A DNA stretch of 64,000 nt from Gnetum montanum (lineage: Eukaryota; Streptophyta; Gnetopsida; Gnetales; Gnetaceae). Position 1 is the stretch's first letter; each line of letters starts with the position of its first letter. Positions 14,901 to 25,077 of this stretch are shown in pieces. The stretch covers positions 1,802,690 through 1,866,689 of the forward strand of contig MNCI01029492.1 of the NCBI GenBank assembly GCA_015680685.1. Direction: 5' to 3'. A program made the translations under genes and the position numbers. The notes below the pieces were generated by a model. That model was not told the origin of the DNA. It searched no databases and saw only the letters and a program-made list of their open reading frames with translations.

Positions 14901-17900
14901 CGAAAACCATGTGTGTGATAATGCACCTAATACATCTTTTCTGGCTTGTTGGCAAGAGGTGTTACTTACATTCTACAAATTGCAGACTCAGTGCCAATGA
15001 ATTATACTAAGATATATATTAATTATATAAATAAAAGGGCTGTAATTAAACCGTGCCTAATAGATTCCTACGGTTTTATGGATTTCTGACATAATAAAAT
15101 ACCATTTAGAGTTTCATAAAAAAACTTTCCTAGAAACATTTCATTGGTGCTTTTAGACAAAACCTTTGTTACTTTGATAATTAAGTTACTAAATACACGT
15201 TGTTGAATAAAATATGGTTTCTTAATAGCTTTGGCAATTAATTCATTGTTTCACATTCTCATTTTTGGTAAATAATACTTAAAGTATATTATTTGGCTAC
15301 CTAGCTAATTTTCCTAACTGCTGAATTTATGTTTTTAATCATTAATAAAACAGCAACAGGAAAGAAACAATTCTACCTAAAGTATATTATTTGGCTACCT
15401 AGCTAATTTTCCTAGCTGCTGAATTTATGTTTTTAATCATTAATAAAACAGCAACAGGAAAGAAACAATTCTACCTAAAGTATATTATTTGGCTACCTAG
15501 CTAATTTTCCTAACTGCTGAATTTATGTTTTTAATCATTAATAAAACAGCAACAGGAAAGAAACAATTCTACCTAGATAGCATTAGAGAAGATATCAACA
15601 AAAAAAAAAAAAAACAGCTTATTTATCTGCTGCTATATCCTATCAGCTACGATGTCAAATTAGCTACGATGTCAAATTAGCTGAGGAAGATTTGGCTTCC
15701 ATTTGGCTTCCATTTTTTCAGAATTAAAATAGGTAGATGGGTCTAGATTCCAATAGCAGAGATAACTTGTCATTTATGCATCAAAGAGCAACTGAAGATG
15801 AACATCACATAATCCTGGAATGTCCTTTTTTAGCACAAAGGTACCAAGGTACCACATTATAGCTAATAATTTAATTGAGCTTTTTGAGATAGTGCCAAGG
15901 AAACGTGGTAGTTTTATTGATGAAGTGTTTGCTACACATATTATGTAGAAGAATATATTTCTTCTGTCCAGTGGATCCTAGGTGTCTCCAGACGGAATAA
16001 AAAACATTTCAGTTTCAGTATCAATAACATTATCTTTATACTTGTCAAAAACAAATAACCTAGCTAACTTATGAAGCAATATTTGATTTTAATAAAAAAC
16101 ATTTCAGCTTCGGTTTCAACAACATTATCTTTATACCGGTCAAAAACAACTAGCCTAGGTAAATTATGAAGCAATATTTGATTTTAACTAGAGATTGTAT
16201 CGCAACTGAACTAGGGAAGCGAGGCCTTAAAAGGAAAACAACACCACAGTCGACATGTTCTCTAAGATTACACTGACAGTAAAATCTAAGGATCATGTTG
16301 GCTTCATGAACAATTAATAATAATTCAAAGGCACGGAAATCCAGCTAATAAATTATGAAGAAAATCACGTGAAATCCATCCTGAAAACATTGGCTGTGTA
16401 ATGAATTATATTCAAGTGTTTATTATGAATGAAACATTTAGATTGGGAATCGTTATTTTTACAGATAGTAATGCAATGGGAACTATTTATTGATTCCTTC
16501 ATATTGATGTTTTTTTGTTTGAAATTCGACAGTTGATTCTGAGTGCATTGTTGGAATGCTTTAACATACGTCTCTCTCTCTCTCACAGATATATATATAT
16601 ATGCTGATTGCTACCGTAACAAATTTCCTGAATTCTGTGTAGCCACTCGAAGACCCAGTCAAGACAACTGGTGTAATACTTGAAGCATTGAAAATAACAG
16701 GACAAAGAGGGATAATTGACAAAGGATGGGGTAACCTTGGAAACTGTGAGTATGCATCTGCTATTTTACAATCTTTTCTTTTTCCAGTTGGAGTCGCTCT
16801 ACGTTTCAAGGCTGATGTTTTTTTTTTTTTAAATTCTAGTTCTTTTTTTTTTTCCGGTTTTCTTTTCACATGGTTTGTCACTTAAATGCCACAGTAGTTG
16901 TTAACCATCCGTTGGTGTTGCCGGTACTTAAATTTGCAAATGTGATTCTTTCTGTTCATGTATAGTTTTATGCTGTCTTGTGTTGGATATGCGTAGTTAA
17001 CAAGGGCATTTAACTGACAGGTCATGAGACACCAGAGTATGTTTACCTTCTTGAGGATTGCCCTCATGACTGGCTGTTTCCTCAATGTAGTGCTGTGGTA
17101 AGTAAAATGTGGTCATTAGGTTTTCCTACTTTCATTCTGCCCGGCTAATGAAATTAATTAGATCTGATATTGTCTGCCCTGAATGGTTTTGTCAATGCGA
17201 GAGGAATGATGAATGCTTGATTTATGAGAGTTTTTTTATATCGTTATTTTGTTCTATTTGTCTCTTTAGTTTGCACTCATATATTGCATTTTTTGATTAG
17301 GTTCATCATGGAGGTGCGGGCACTACAGCAACAGGGTTAAGAGCTGGGGTAATTTTAAGATATTACTATTTCGCATATTTTTTAAGTCTCAAGATCTCAT
17401 TTTCCCTGTTACCTCCTAGTAATTTGTAATCATTGTTTTTGTGTTTTGTTGATATCTATGCTATGCAGTGCCCAACAACAATCATACCTTTCTTTGGTGA
17501 TCAATACTTTTGGGGTGATAGGGTTTATGATAAAGGTGTTGGTCCAGCACCTATACCCATTAGGCAACTCACAACTGATGCTCTTGTTCAAGCAATAGAG
17601 ATGATGTTGGATCCACAGGTATTGATCAGAGCTATTGTTAAAGTGTTTATGGTTAACTCTGAAGTTTCATCCACCGAACTCGTCTGTTTTGAAACAGGGA
17701 GTTCTTATATTTTCAGATAATCCATAAGGTTTGTAGCTAAAGTCTTGCACATTCAGAAATGCACAAAAACGCACAGGAATAAAATCTGTTTAAAGACGTA
17801 GTGTATAATAAACCGGTATAAGTGAAATAAAATTGGAAGTTCTCGCAAGCATGTGTTTGTTATCTACGCAAAGGGATGAATGCAAGAAGTGTACAAATAG

Positions 17901-18535
17901 ATGATGCCTAGACGGGAAGTATCATATTCATCATTATTCTCTTCCATAATATCTAAAACAGCTGATAGGAAGGCCAGGCAAAGACTCTGTCAAGGATATG
18001 TCGTCGTAATGATAATCTTCTAACAAGGAAAATGTGCAGAACTATTCATTACGGTTTTCCAAAGAAGACACCGCTGCTCTTAGTGAATGTAACTAATGCC
18101 TTCATTACAAGAAAAGCATTTATCAGTAACTGTAACACGTTATTCCATGTTATTACCATAAAGGTACCATGATGATGATTTTGCTTGGGAAAAGCATCCA
18201 TTAATGACGCAGCACCTGCCGAGGATGTGCGCCTCATTTAAACTATATTTATGGCATTCTATTCACTTTGAATTAACTTTTACCTTTTTTCCCTGAAATC
18301 TGATTATTGAATTAGTTATTTATCATATAATACATATGTGCAGGTAAAGGAACGTGCTATGGAGCTAGGACAATATATTGAACAAGAAGATGGTATTGTA
18401 GCAGCAGTAAATGCTTTTCATAAGCATTTGCCACCAACATTGCCAGAACCGATGATTCCATCCGAGCAACCAAACATTTTTCAAAGCTTTCTTATGGTAC
18501 TTCACAGATGTTTCTGCGTGCCTTGTATTTCGTGA
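2910..18535 (+). CDS. UGT80: Sterol 3-beta-glucosyltransferase (UGT80 type), 14 exons
   Basis: Transfers glucose from UDP-glucose to the 3-OH of sterols, giving steryl glucosides at membranes. Exons: 2910-3297, 4817-4980, 6616-6858, 8345-8456, 10053-10223, 11732-11795, 12085-12142, 12236-12413, 14558-14688, 16643-16745, 17021-17097, 17301-17348, 17469-17618, 18344-18535. All junctions are GT-AG and phases agree, giving 692 codons plus stop; Arabidopsis members are somewhat over 600 aa. The N-terminal ~180 residues are poorly conserved except LDRLSEREK at the exon 2 end. The GT-B N-domain motif GTRGDVQPF lies near residues 249-257. The donor-binding region includes HDWLFP, VHHGGAGTT and PFFGDQYFWGDRV (about 550-600). 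The protein ends ...HRCFCVPCIS, like the short Cys-containing tails of plant UGT80s. No signal peptide is seen. Introns reach 2.1 kb and hold transposon debris. Similarity was judged by eye from family knowledge. Confidence 0.95.
3913..4215 (+). repeat. 0.3 kb duplicated segment, copy 2 (UGT80 intron 1)
   Basis: Second copy of 1698-2001, in direct orientation inside intron 1. The copies differ by scattered substitutions and about one base in length. After the repeat the two loci diverge abruptly. Confidence 0.85.
4409..4551 (-). mobile_element. tRNA-derived SINE, family 1
   Basis: Read on the minus strand it starts with a tRNA-like head: A box around TTAGCCTAGTGGTATGGG and B box GGTTCGATTGTCC. 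A unique body follows and ends GGGTTCCAACACC. A second copy lies at 19868-20003. It sits in UGT80 intron 1. Confidence 0.75.
5886..6070 (+). mobile_element. tRNA-derived SINE, family 2
   Basis: Head with A-box-like TGGTTAAGGCATGTGG and B box GGTTCAGTCCC, then a body with GAGATATACAAGCATT and a tail AGGTTCAGTTTCAGTTTC. Related copies are at 11075-11345 (+) and 13440-13545 (-). It lies in UGT80 intron 2. Confidence 0.65.
6859..8344 (+). other. UGT80 intron 3, nothing recognised
   Basis: About 1.5 kb of AT-rich intron between exons 3 and 4. No coding similarity or repeat family was recognised, apart from low-complexity T and AT runs. Confidence 0.5.
8965..9760 (-). mobile_element. RTE-type LINE 3' fragment, decayed
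   Basis: On the minus strand the broken translation runs through an RT-like SDDIVLMD block, then MQMFRWM-like and QEWQLRWFGHVQRQ blocks. This is the C-terminal part of the RTE-clade ORF seen in many plants. It ends at an ATGATGATGATG tract at 8975-8990, a typical RTE simple-repeat tail. The same segment is found at 48180-49035. It lies in UGT80 intron 4. Confidence 0.75.
9764..9997 (-). mobile_element. L1-type LINE fragment (post-RT region)
   Basis: A 77-residue open stretch contains FEWVSLPNKYLGMPLF, matching the conserved plant L1 ORF2 block 'LPxKYLGxPL' downstream of the reverse transcriptase. It abuts the RTE fragment, so two LINE remnants lie side by side. Confidence 0.7.
10495..10570 (-). 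mobile_element. tRNA-like SINE head
   Basis: Minus strand shows CACGGTTTGAATCCCTACTC, a B-box-like sequence, preceded by a possible A box. No cloverleaf could be confirmed and the body is not recognised. Confidence 0.35.
11075..11345 (+). mobile_element. tRNA-derived SINE, family 2
   Basis: Shares GGCATGTGACTTGCAT...GCAAGTTCC and GGAGATATACAGACATTGTC with the copy at 5886. It ends in a tail CCACTGGATCC...GGTGTCT...TTTTCAGTTCAG that recurs near 15965-16015. It lies in UGT80 intron 5. Confidence 0.6.
13440..13545 (-). mobile_element. SINE family 2, partial
   Basis: The reverse complement begins TGTAGTTTGTTGGTAACACTCATGACTCGCATC and matches the head of the 11075 copy, with a degenerate B box. 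It is truncated and lies in UGT80 intron 8. Confidence 0.5.
15281..15573 (+). repeat. 98-bp tandem repeat, three copies
   Basis: Copies start at 15281, 15379 and 15477, giving an exact 98-bp period. They are almost identical; one visible difference is CCTAACTGC versus CCTAGCTGC. The near-identity points to recent expansion. It lies in UGT80 intron 9. Confidence 0.95.
15720..16015 (+). mobile_element. LINE ORF2 C-terminal remnant with SINE-like tail
   Basis: One frame reads RATEDEHHIILECPF, resembling the His/Cys cluster at the C terminus of plant LINE ORF2 proteins. It is followed by a CCAGTGGATCC...TTTCAGTTTCAG tail shared with SINE family 2. The end of the tail is repeated at 16105-16170. 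Confidence 0.5.
16572..16603 (+). repeat. (TC)n(AT)n microsatellite
   Basis: A CTCTCTCTCTC run followed by ATATATATATAT, about 40 bp before exon 10 of the UGT80 gene. It partly serves as the pyrimidine-rich stretch before the acceptor at 16641-16642. Confidence 0.85.
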
Positions 18536-19867
18536 TTCATTTGTTCTTTATACGAACCAGACGTATCATTTTGTTCATTCTTTATCTTGTAATTGACCTG
18601 TAGAGTGTTAAGCATTTAATGTTCTTGTATATATTTCCATATGAACATGCAGTGATGGCCTAATTATTTTAATATGATTACAAGTGAAATAAATGTATGT
18701 TTGATGGAAGTTCAGTTGATACAAATAGATCTTCTAAAAATCAGAATTGAACCAAGGTATGATGATGCCAAGGGCAAAAGCCATAACATGGTACGCGAGC
18801 GCATTCTTTTTCGCTAAATTTACAAATATATGTATCAACCATGGAGAGTGTTTACAGAACTTTAACCTTCAAGTTTCGAGTTATCCAAGAATTTGTGCTT
18901 CCAGTGATGGAAGCGTTTATGTAACGAGGTTATTGTTTTCCACCATTGTTACCAATACGAATGTGGTAGTGAACAATTTGTCCAAGGATTCACACATGCA
19001 AAATCCTTACCAAAGTCAAATGGGAATTGGCAAGTTGTAGGGTACGAGCTGGGCTGAAAAATTCTGAATAAATGCCATAAATCCGAAACCGTTTTTTATT
19101 ACTGCAAAAGCTTCGTATCTGCTTGTAGGAGGTGCTCTGTGGTGACGTTTTGGGGCGATATCGGTACAAGTGTGTGCGGCTGCAGCTGTACGCATATGAC
19201 AGGGTGGAGATATCTTGCTGTCCGTGGGCTGCCAAGGAGAGTGGTGTGCAATTTTTCAAGGTTGGATTTCCACAAGGTTTGCACCTAAAGATGGGTTCTT
19301 TTGGGTGAGAGGTCAACTACTAATCTTGTCTAAAGAGAGTTCGTTTTTGGTCATGGTTAAATAATTTAATAAGTTTATCCCATTACTATCCAATTGGACT
19401 TTATCAATGTAAGTAAATAAATAGTTACTGTCAAGCTGTCATGATGCTTGAGTAAGAGATGATTTTTTTCACAGAATTATTATGTTGGTTGAGATAAGGA
19501 TATTGGTGTTTTTAATTTAATAATCAATTCTAAGTGAAACAATTTGAAGTTTTATTAATTTTAAAAATGTAAAAGATTCTCTTGGTCAAATAATAGATAT
19601 ATATCATAAATATATAGCTAAGTTAGGTCACATTTCATCAAGTTTTGAATCCTCATTCACAATAATAAGAAGTAGAAGTAGGAAGTAGAAGTGAATGACT
19701 CCATAGAAATGTGCAAGAACACCAATAACAGAGATAGAGATTGATGAAGTAATTTATAATGCTGTATTTTTCATTATGTATGTGATGTTGTGGGAGACTA
19801 TGGGAAGTCTTCTTTACTTAGATATTTTATTGGTAGAATTCTATCTCCATTTGTGCTTAATAATTAG
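18536..19867. other. 3' flank of UGT80, no gene seen
   Basis: AT-rich sequence after the stop codon. The two overlapping minus-strand frames at 18990-19316 have no recognised similarity. The polyadenylation site is not certain. Confidence 0.5.
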
Positions 19868-20003
19868 GGTGTTGGAACTTAGGTAAAACATAGGTACACC
19901 TAAGATTTATAGAAGTTTATAATTTAGTGCTATCTAGTAGAATCAAACTTGTGACTTAGGGATATCAAGCCAAAATCCATACCACTAGGCTAACATTTCA
20001 ATG
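19868..20003 (-). mobile_element. tRNA-derived SINE, family 1 (second copy)
   Basis: Closely follows the copy at 4409-4551: GGTGTTGGAACTTAGGTAAAAC at the tail and a TTAGCCTAGTGGTATGGATT-type head on the minus strand. The B box is more decayed here. Confidence 0.7.
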
Positions 20004-20479
20004 TACAAATCAGGTATTAAGAAAAATTCAGTATGCCTACATCATGAATCCTTTAGAGGGATTTTTTCTTCTCTTTAATCATTAGAACAACAATAATTAG
20101 TTTCACAAGAAAGGTTGTGGGATGTACCTAGCACCATTTTAGTTGCTTCAACATGGATTGAAGATTTCAACCTCAAGGAAGCAAAAGCACTTTACCTATT
20201 TGGTTTGAAGAATTTGCACTAGGCCATGTAGAAGTGTTTGCGTTTCTTTAGATTTAAGTTAGGAACTATTGGCACCATTGAGATGAGCATTGATAAGAAA
20301 CCCTCACTCTTATAATTGATTTGGTACTTTAACACTATCAAACTCTTGCTATTACCATCATCAAACAAATAGATTACCAAGATAATAATTGTCCTAAGTT
20401 GCAAAACAAGAAGCAGAACACATAGTCGGTGAAATAGCTACATAAGCTCCTAAAGTCAAGGTGCAAGTTGAACTTGATA

Positions 20480-20935
20480 AGGTGTCCTCAAAGTAGAAGA
20501 AAACCACGCTATTAGAGCATATACCAAAAATTCCACTCTTAATAATGTAAAGACGAGAGGTATGGTTGGGGAACATATTTTGCATGAGCAACCAAAAGTT
20601 CCTTTTGTTATGGTGGGAGATTTCAACTTCATCTCCTCTAATGTAGACAAAATAGATGGTTGGCCAATTTCCATCAACTACAGATTCCATCTTGTTGATT
20701 TTATAGAGAATAAGATTGACATTCCTAGTGAGCAATGGTTTACTTGGAGCAATTTAAGATTAGATTGTGCTAGAATTTTATCTAGGCTAAATAGAGTTCT
20801 TATTTCACCAACATGTTTTTTCAAGCTTTCTCCTAGGATGGAGTCTTCTATTCAAGCTCTCTCCCATTTCTCTTTATCTAATCATGCTCCTGTTATTTGC
20901 TATCTAACAATTGAGCACATGCAAGTGGTGTAGTC
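20480..20935 (+). mobile_element. L1-type LINE endonuclease remnant
   Basis: The open frame 20562-20933 shows VMVGDFNFISSNVDKIDGWP, then EQWFTWSNLRLDCARI, LSRLNRVL and HFSLSNHAPV. These are the apurinic endonuclease motifs of plant L1 ORF2 (GDFN, FTWSN, RLDR, SDHxP). Catalytic His of SDH reads SNH, so the copy is probably inactive. No RT follows: the element is cut off before the LTR element at ~21090. Confidence 0.8.
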
Positions 20936-21089
20936 ATCCTCAAAACCCTTTATCCTTCATACTTTATTCCTTAAAAGTGATGCTTGTTGCAAGTTACTTA
21001 TTGAAAATTGGAACATTTGTCCTTGTTCAAGGGGTGAAATAGGCTGGATTTAGTAATGGAATGGTGCTGATGAATTCAAATTTTTGTTA

Positions 21090-22767
21090 GTAATGATATT
21101 GTATCTACAATGTCGTAGATTCAATATTGTAGCATAAGCTATGTCATCATATAAACGATATCGCGAGATGCATACCAACTTATAAATACAGCACTTAGGT
21201 GCACGGATCCGTAATAAGTTTTCGTTCCATAGTAACATAACTCTTTCAATTTATTTTCTTAATTTAGTACTTAGAATTGTGAATGCTCACAGTGTAGTGT
21301 GACTTAGTGGATGAAGTTTTTATTCGAACATCTTGTACTTAGGCACAAGTGTGACTGACGATAAAGATTGAGCTATTTTGTACTATTACATCATTCTCCT
21401 AGTTTCCTGTTTTACTTAGCATACTATTTATTATTATTCTTAGTTAATGTTTTACTATTCCATGCATTTCCTATTATTGTTGTTATTAAGCAAAATGAGT
21501 ACAACTAATCTCAAGCACTCAAATGTAATTGTTTGGTAACCTAGTAGTGCTATTGCTTGGTATGCCCAATAGTGGTACACTTGGTATCCCAATAGTAGTT
21601 ACAGAAAGCTCAAGGTGTGTATGGAAGATTACGAATAGATCCTCATTGCCATAGGCTAGACTAGATTCATTGACTTGTTTTACTTAGAGTTAGAAACCAC
21701 TTTCATTCTCATTACATTTGCTAGGGGTAATAGTGGCCTACCAACATCAGATATCATATACCTCATAGTGAGCTAAACCATACACATAGACTTCACTAGC
21801 TTCACATGGGAAGACAATGGTCTTGAACTTAAACCAATTACTAGCATAATTACACTACCTCATCCATAGATTATGATTTAGTTGTGCATGAACACCTATT
21901 ACTTGTATGGTTGGGTGTTGGATTACTCCACCACTCACCATTGGCACCATTGCTAGGTACAAGTCAATGTATGCTGAGTAATTGATTTCATAAAGTTTGT
22001 TGTATCAAGAACTCAAAGTGAAAATCTATAATTTTCTAGTAACTCTAAAAAGTAAGCACACTTAGCCAAATGTCTTAAACCACAACATGGCTTCAAACAA
22101 GAATACATCATCACCTGCCAAAGAGACAAAAAGAAGTAATGACAGAATTAGTGATGAAGAGGAATGGAGTATGCCAATGCAAGCAAGGATCTCATATGCT
22201 CATCACGATCTTTATTATCCCAATTTTACTTTCATCTTTCATCAAGACGGGTAACTAAGGTGGAGAGATTTTCAAGGTAACATTGTTCTACCTCTAGAGC
22301 ACTCAACACCCATCATGCTTCAAAAAGCTCTAGGGGGCATGAATCTAAGTAAAGCACTTGACATGTATCATGTGACCAAACACTTAGTACACCCAATAGT
22401 GGTACACTTGGTATCCAAATAGTAGTTACACAAAGCTCAAGGTGTGTATGGAAGATTAGGAACATATCCTCATTGACATAGGCTAGACTAGATTCATTTA
22501 CTTGTTTTACTTAGAGCTAGAAACTACTTTCATTCTCATTATGTTTGCTAGGGGTAACAATGGCCTACCAACATTAGATATTGTATACCTCATGGTGAGC
22601 TAAACCATACACATAGACTTCACTAGTTCCATGTGGAAAGATAACAGTCTTGAACTTAAACCAATTGCTAGTATAATTACATTGCCTTGTCCACGGATTA
22701 CAATTTGGTCATACGTAAATACATGTGAGTTGTATGGTTGGGTGTTGGGTTACTCCATCACTCACCA
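21090..22767 (+). mobile_element. Internally deleted LTR retrotransposon (element C)
   Basis: The left LTR is ~21090-21940: TTATAAATACAGC promoter, end CCACTCACCA. A primer-binding-site-like TTGGCACCATTGCTAGG follows at 21941. A pre-gag reading frame (from 22087) contains FTFIFHQDG and RW(R)DFQGNIVLP, matching the first ORF of element A. At ~22387 it jumps into the last ~380 bp of a second LTR ending at 22767. Everything from gag to the start of the right LTR is gone. Confidence 0.8.
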
Positions 22768-23908
22768 AATGCTTTTGATAGAACCACTAAGCTATGCAAA
22801 TATTTAGAGAAATTTTTTCAAAAGAAAAAATTTGTAAATTAGAGAAAATGAAAAATATAATATTATGAGACTTATTGCTAAGTCTCCATTTGATATTCAT
22901 ATTCAAAAGTGTCTTGCCAATGAATCTTCAACTTTGATTGTGTTGGTTCAACATAAATCCTAGGGAGCTCAGTTGCAAGGTAGAATCAACTAGATCTAAA
23001 TAGAGGATAAACTTGTTAAAGGCTTCTTCAAGTATCTCAAAGGTAAGTCTCCTTCAAGAATAATTGACTTTATTTTATAGTGCTTTTGTTTAGAGTATTT
23101 TTTCAAGATAATCTAGTATTATCCTCCTTTTTTTAGTGTATTTTACAACCATTAACAACCCCTATGAGGCTTTCAGCATTTAAGTTAGTGATATTGTCCT
23201 TTCTATAGTATATTTTCTCAGCCACTAACAACCACTACGAGGCTTTCAGCATTTCTATTAGTGCTATTGTACTTTCTAAAGTATATTTTTTCAGCCATTA
23301 ACAACCACTATGAGGCTTTCATCTTTCTTAAACTTTTGTTCATCACATGGAAGTAGAGAAATGTCTATTTGTTTAAAGGTCAGCCAATTTTTCTCTCTAC
23401 ATAAGTTAGTTTCCCTTCACTTTGTGACTATCCTCTTCTTCGCATTTATGCAAAGGTAAGAAATGGTGCTACACAAAGTAAACTATTGACTATTACAAAG
23501 GATTCAAATGTTGCGATTTTAAGATAGGTAAGGTGTGTGTGCATTGTAATATATTTGAGATGTAGCTCTATCTTTGTGGTATTAGTCTACCTTAGGTGTC
23601 TTGCAATGATATTGATTGCATTGGCATGATGTTGTTGTGGCCTTTTCTCCTTTTTTGTATGATGTTTCTAGTAATTGTAATTCTTAAGGTAGAACATTTT
23701 ACTTGGACAACTCTTCGTTTTATTTTTTTTATGATGCTTCTAGTAATTCCCAAGGTGAAAAATTTATACTTAGATGATCTCCACCCTCTTGACTACAAGT
23801 CTAAACCTGCAACTTTTCATGCAGATTCTGTTAAGTACTTTGAAAAGTTATATCCCAAATTTCTAAATATGTATTCTTAGTAAATTGTCTTTTTATTAAT
23901 TTAAAAAT
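22768..23908. other. Spacer with tandem repeats
   Basis: No gene is recognised. It contains the 73-bp tandem repeat and, on the minus strand, the sequence that would have been the 3' UTR of the small membrane-protein ORF before element A inserted. The plus-strand frame 23596-23880 has no known similarity. Confidence 0.4.
23118..23322 (+). repeat. 73-bp tandem repeat, ~2.8 copies
   Basis: The block ATGAGGCTTTCA recurs with starts near 23166, 23239 and 23312, a 73-bp period. Each is preceded by CCATTAACAACC-like sequence and a TATATTTT run. Confidence 0.85.
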
Positions 23909-23920
23909 TTAAAAGTTGCA
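23909..23920 (-). pseudogene. Severed last codons and stop of the small membrane-protein ORF
   Basis: On the minus strand this encodes Cys-Asn-Phe-stop. It continues the frame of the ORF at 34418-34681 exactly if element A and one copy of its CAGGG target duplication are removed. Confidence 0.6.
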
Positions 23921-23923
23921 GGG
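23919..23923. repeat. Target-site duplication of element A (left), CAGGG
   Basis: CAGGG directly before the left LTR, matching CAGGG at 34416-34420 directly after the right LTR. Confidence 0.9.
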
Positions 23924-24837
23924 TGATGAGCAACTAGGTACCCCTACGCCCAACCATGCGAATCACGGGCGTTCACACGCGACTCGGTCGAATTCCGTAG
24001 ATTGTAAGTACTTAACATACACCAGACCTTAACCAGCAAACCCTTGGTTAGAACGGTCGTTGTCTTCCCAACCTCACTTGTGGTGCTCTAGTGGCGATGG
24101 TTAAGTGAGATTGAGGCAACTAATTTTTATAGCTTTTTACTTTATCTTTTGGCATCTAATTGAGGTATGGAAAGTAAGGAATGAAATATTATCTAATCTA
24201 TATCTTAACTATTCCTAGCATAAGTATCTGATCCCATCTTCCGTGCACATCCTAAGTATCCCCTAACCACTACTGGGTTACCAAACGTTAAGCGTCACTG
24301 GGTTGCCAAGTGTTGGGTTTATGTTCGAGATGGTCGTACTTATGGCTCCTACGAACTATAAACGAGCGATAGCAATTAAAATAATAACAAGCTAAACTTA
24401 AGAACTATTAAAGCATAGAAATATTTAAACTATTAAATGCATTAAATAACTAAGTTCAATTGCTACAAGGAATGATCGAAAAGCTTGTCTTTATTGCCGT
24501 TCACGCCAATGGACTAAGGTACATTAGCGCTCGAATAAAGAGCCGGACACCTTTCTTACACCTACTGCGGGCACTTGGAAAATATTCTAACTCTCGCGGA
24601 AACAAACTACAAGAGCTTCGCTATAACTGACAAAAAGGTACCTAAGAGAGGTGGAAGCCCTCTTATTTATAGGCCGGAATAGGTTCCGCGTAAACGGGGC
24701 CACGTCGACGCATGGAAGGATGCGTCGATGGGCCTGCGTTGACGGGGCTATGTATACGGGGCTGCGTCGACGCGACAGCATATACGGGGTCTCGTATACA
24801 CGGCCTAGTAAACGCATGACCAAATGACACTACATCA
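23924..24837 (-). repeat. Element A 3' LTR
   Basis: Bounded by TGATGAG...CATCA on the plus strand. On the minus strand U3 carries repeated CCCCGTATAC and GCGTCGACG motifs, then TATAAATA (24664-24671). It is highly similar to 33512-34415; the right copy lacks some of the U3 repeats. Confidence 0.9.
24664..24671 (-). promoter_or_regulatory. TATA box in element A 3' LTR
   Basis: TATAAATA on the minus strand followed by AGAGGG. The same CTATAAATAAGAGG core is found in element B LTRs. The equivalent box in the 5' LTR is at 34266-34273. Confidence 0.7.
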
Positions 24838-24851
24838 TACCCCCACGACTA
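24838..24851 (-). other. Element A polypurine tract
   Basis: Minus strand reads TTAGTCGTGGGGGTA directly before the TGATG start of the 3' LTR. This is the expected place for plus-strand priming. Element B has the same tract at 57768-57781. Confidence 0.8.
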
Positions 24852-25077
24852 AGTAAAACCTCGTCCTCAAGTTCCTCTTACAATTTGGAAGGTATGGACT
24901 TTTATTTGCAACACACATGACTTGACACACACATGACACAACATCAATTTTACCAAGTGCCGAAGTGTACAGAGAAGGACAAATTACAAAAATGATAGTG
25001 TTCAGAGACAAAATTGAACACCCTGCCGGTCCTGGAGTCTCTGTTGTGTAGAAGGATGCAAAAATTACAGGAGAAGA

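Noticed and set aside
18990-19316. 108-codon minus-strand frame downstream of UGT80
   Set aside because: It overlaps another frame and has no family similarity or supporting context.
23596-23880. 94-codon plus-strand frame with hydrophobic start
   Set aside because: No recognised similarity; low-complexity AT-rich sequence in a repeat-rich spacer.
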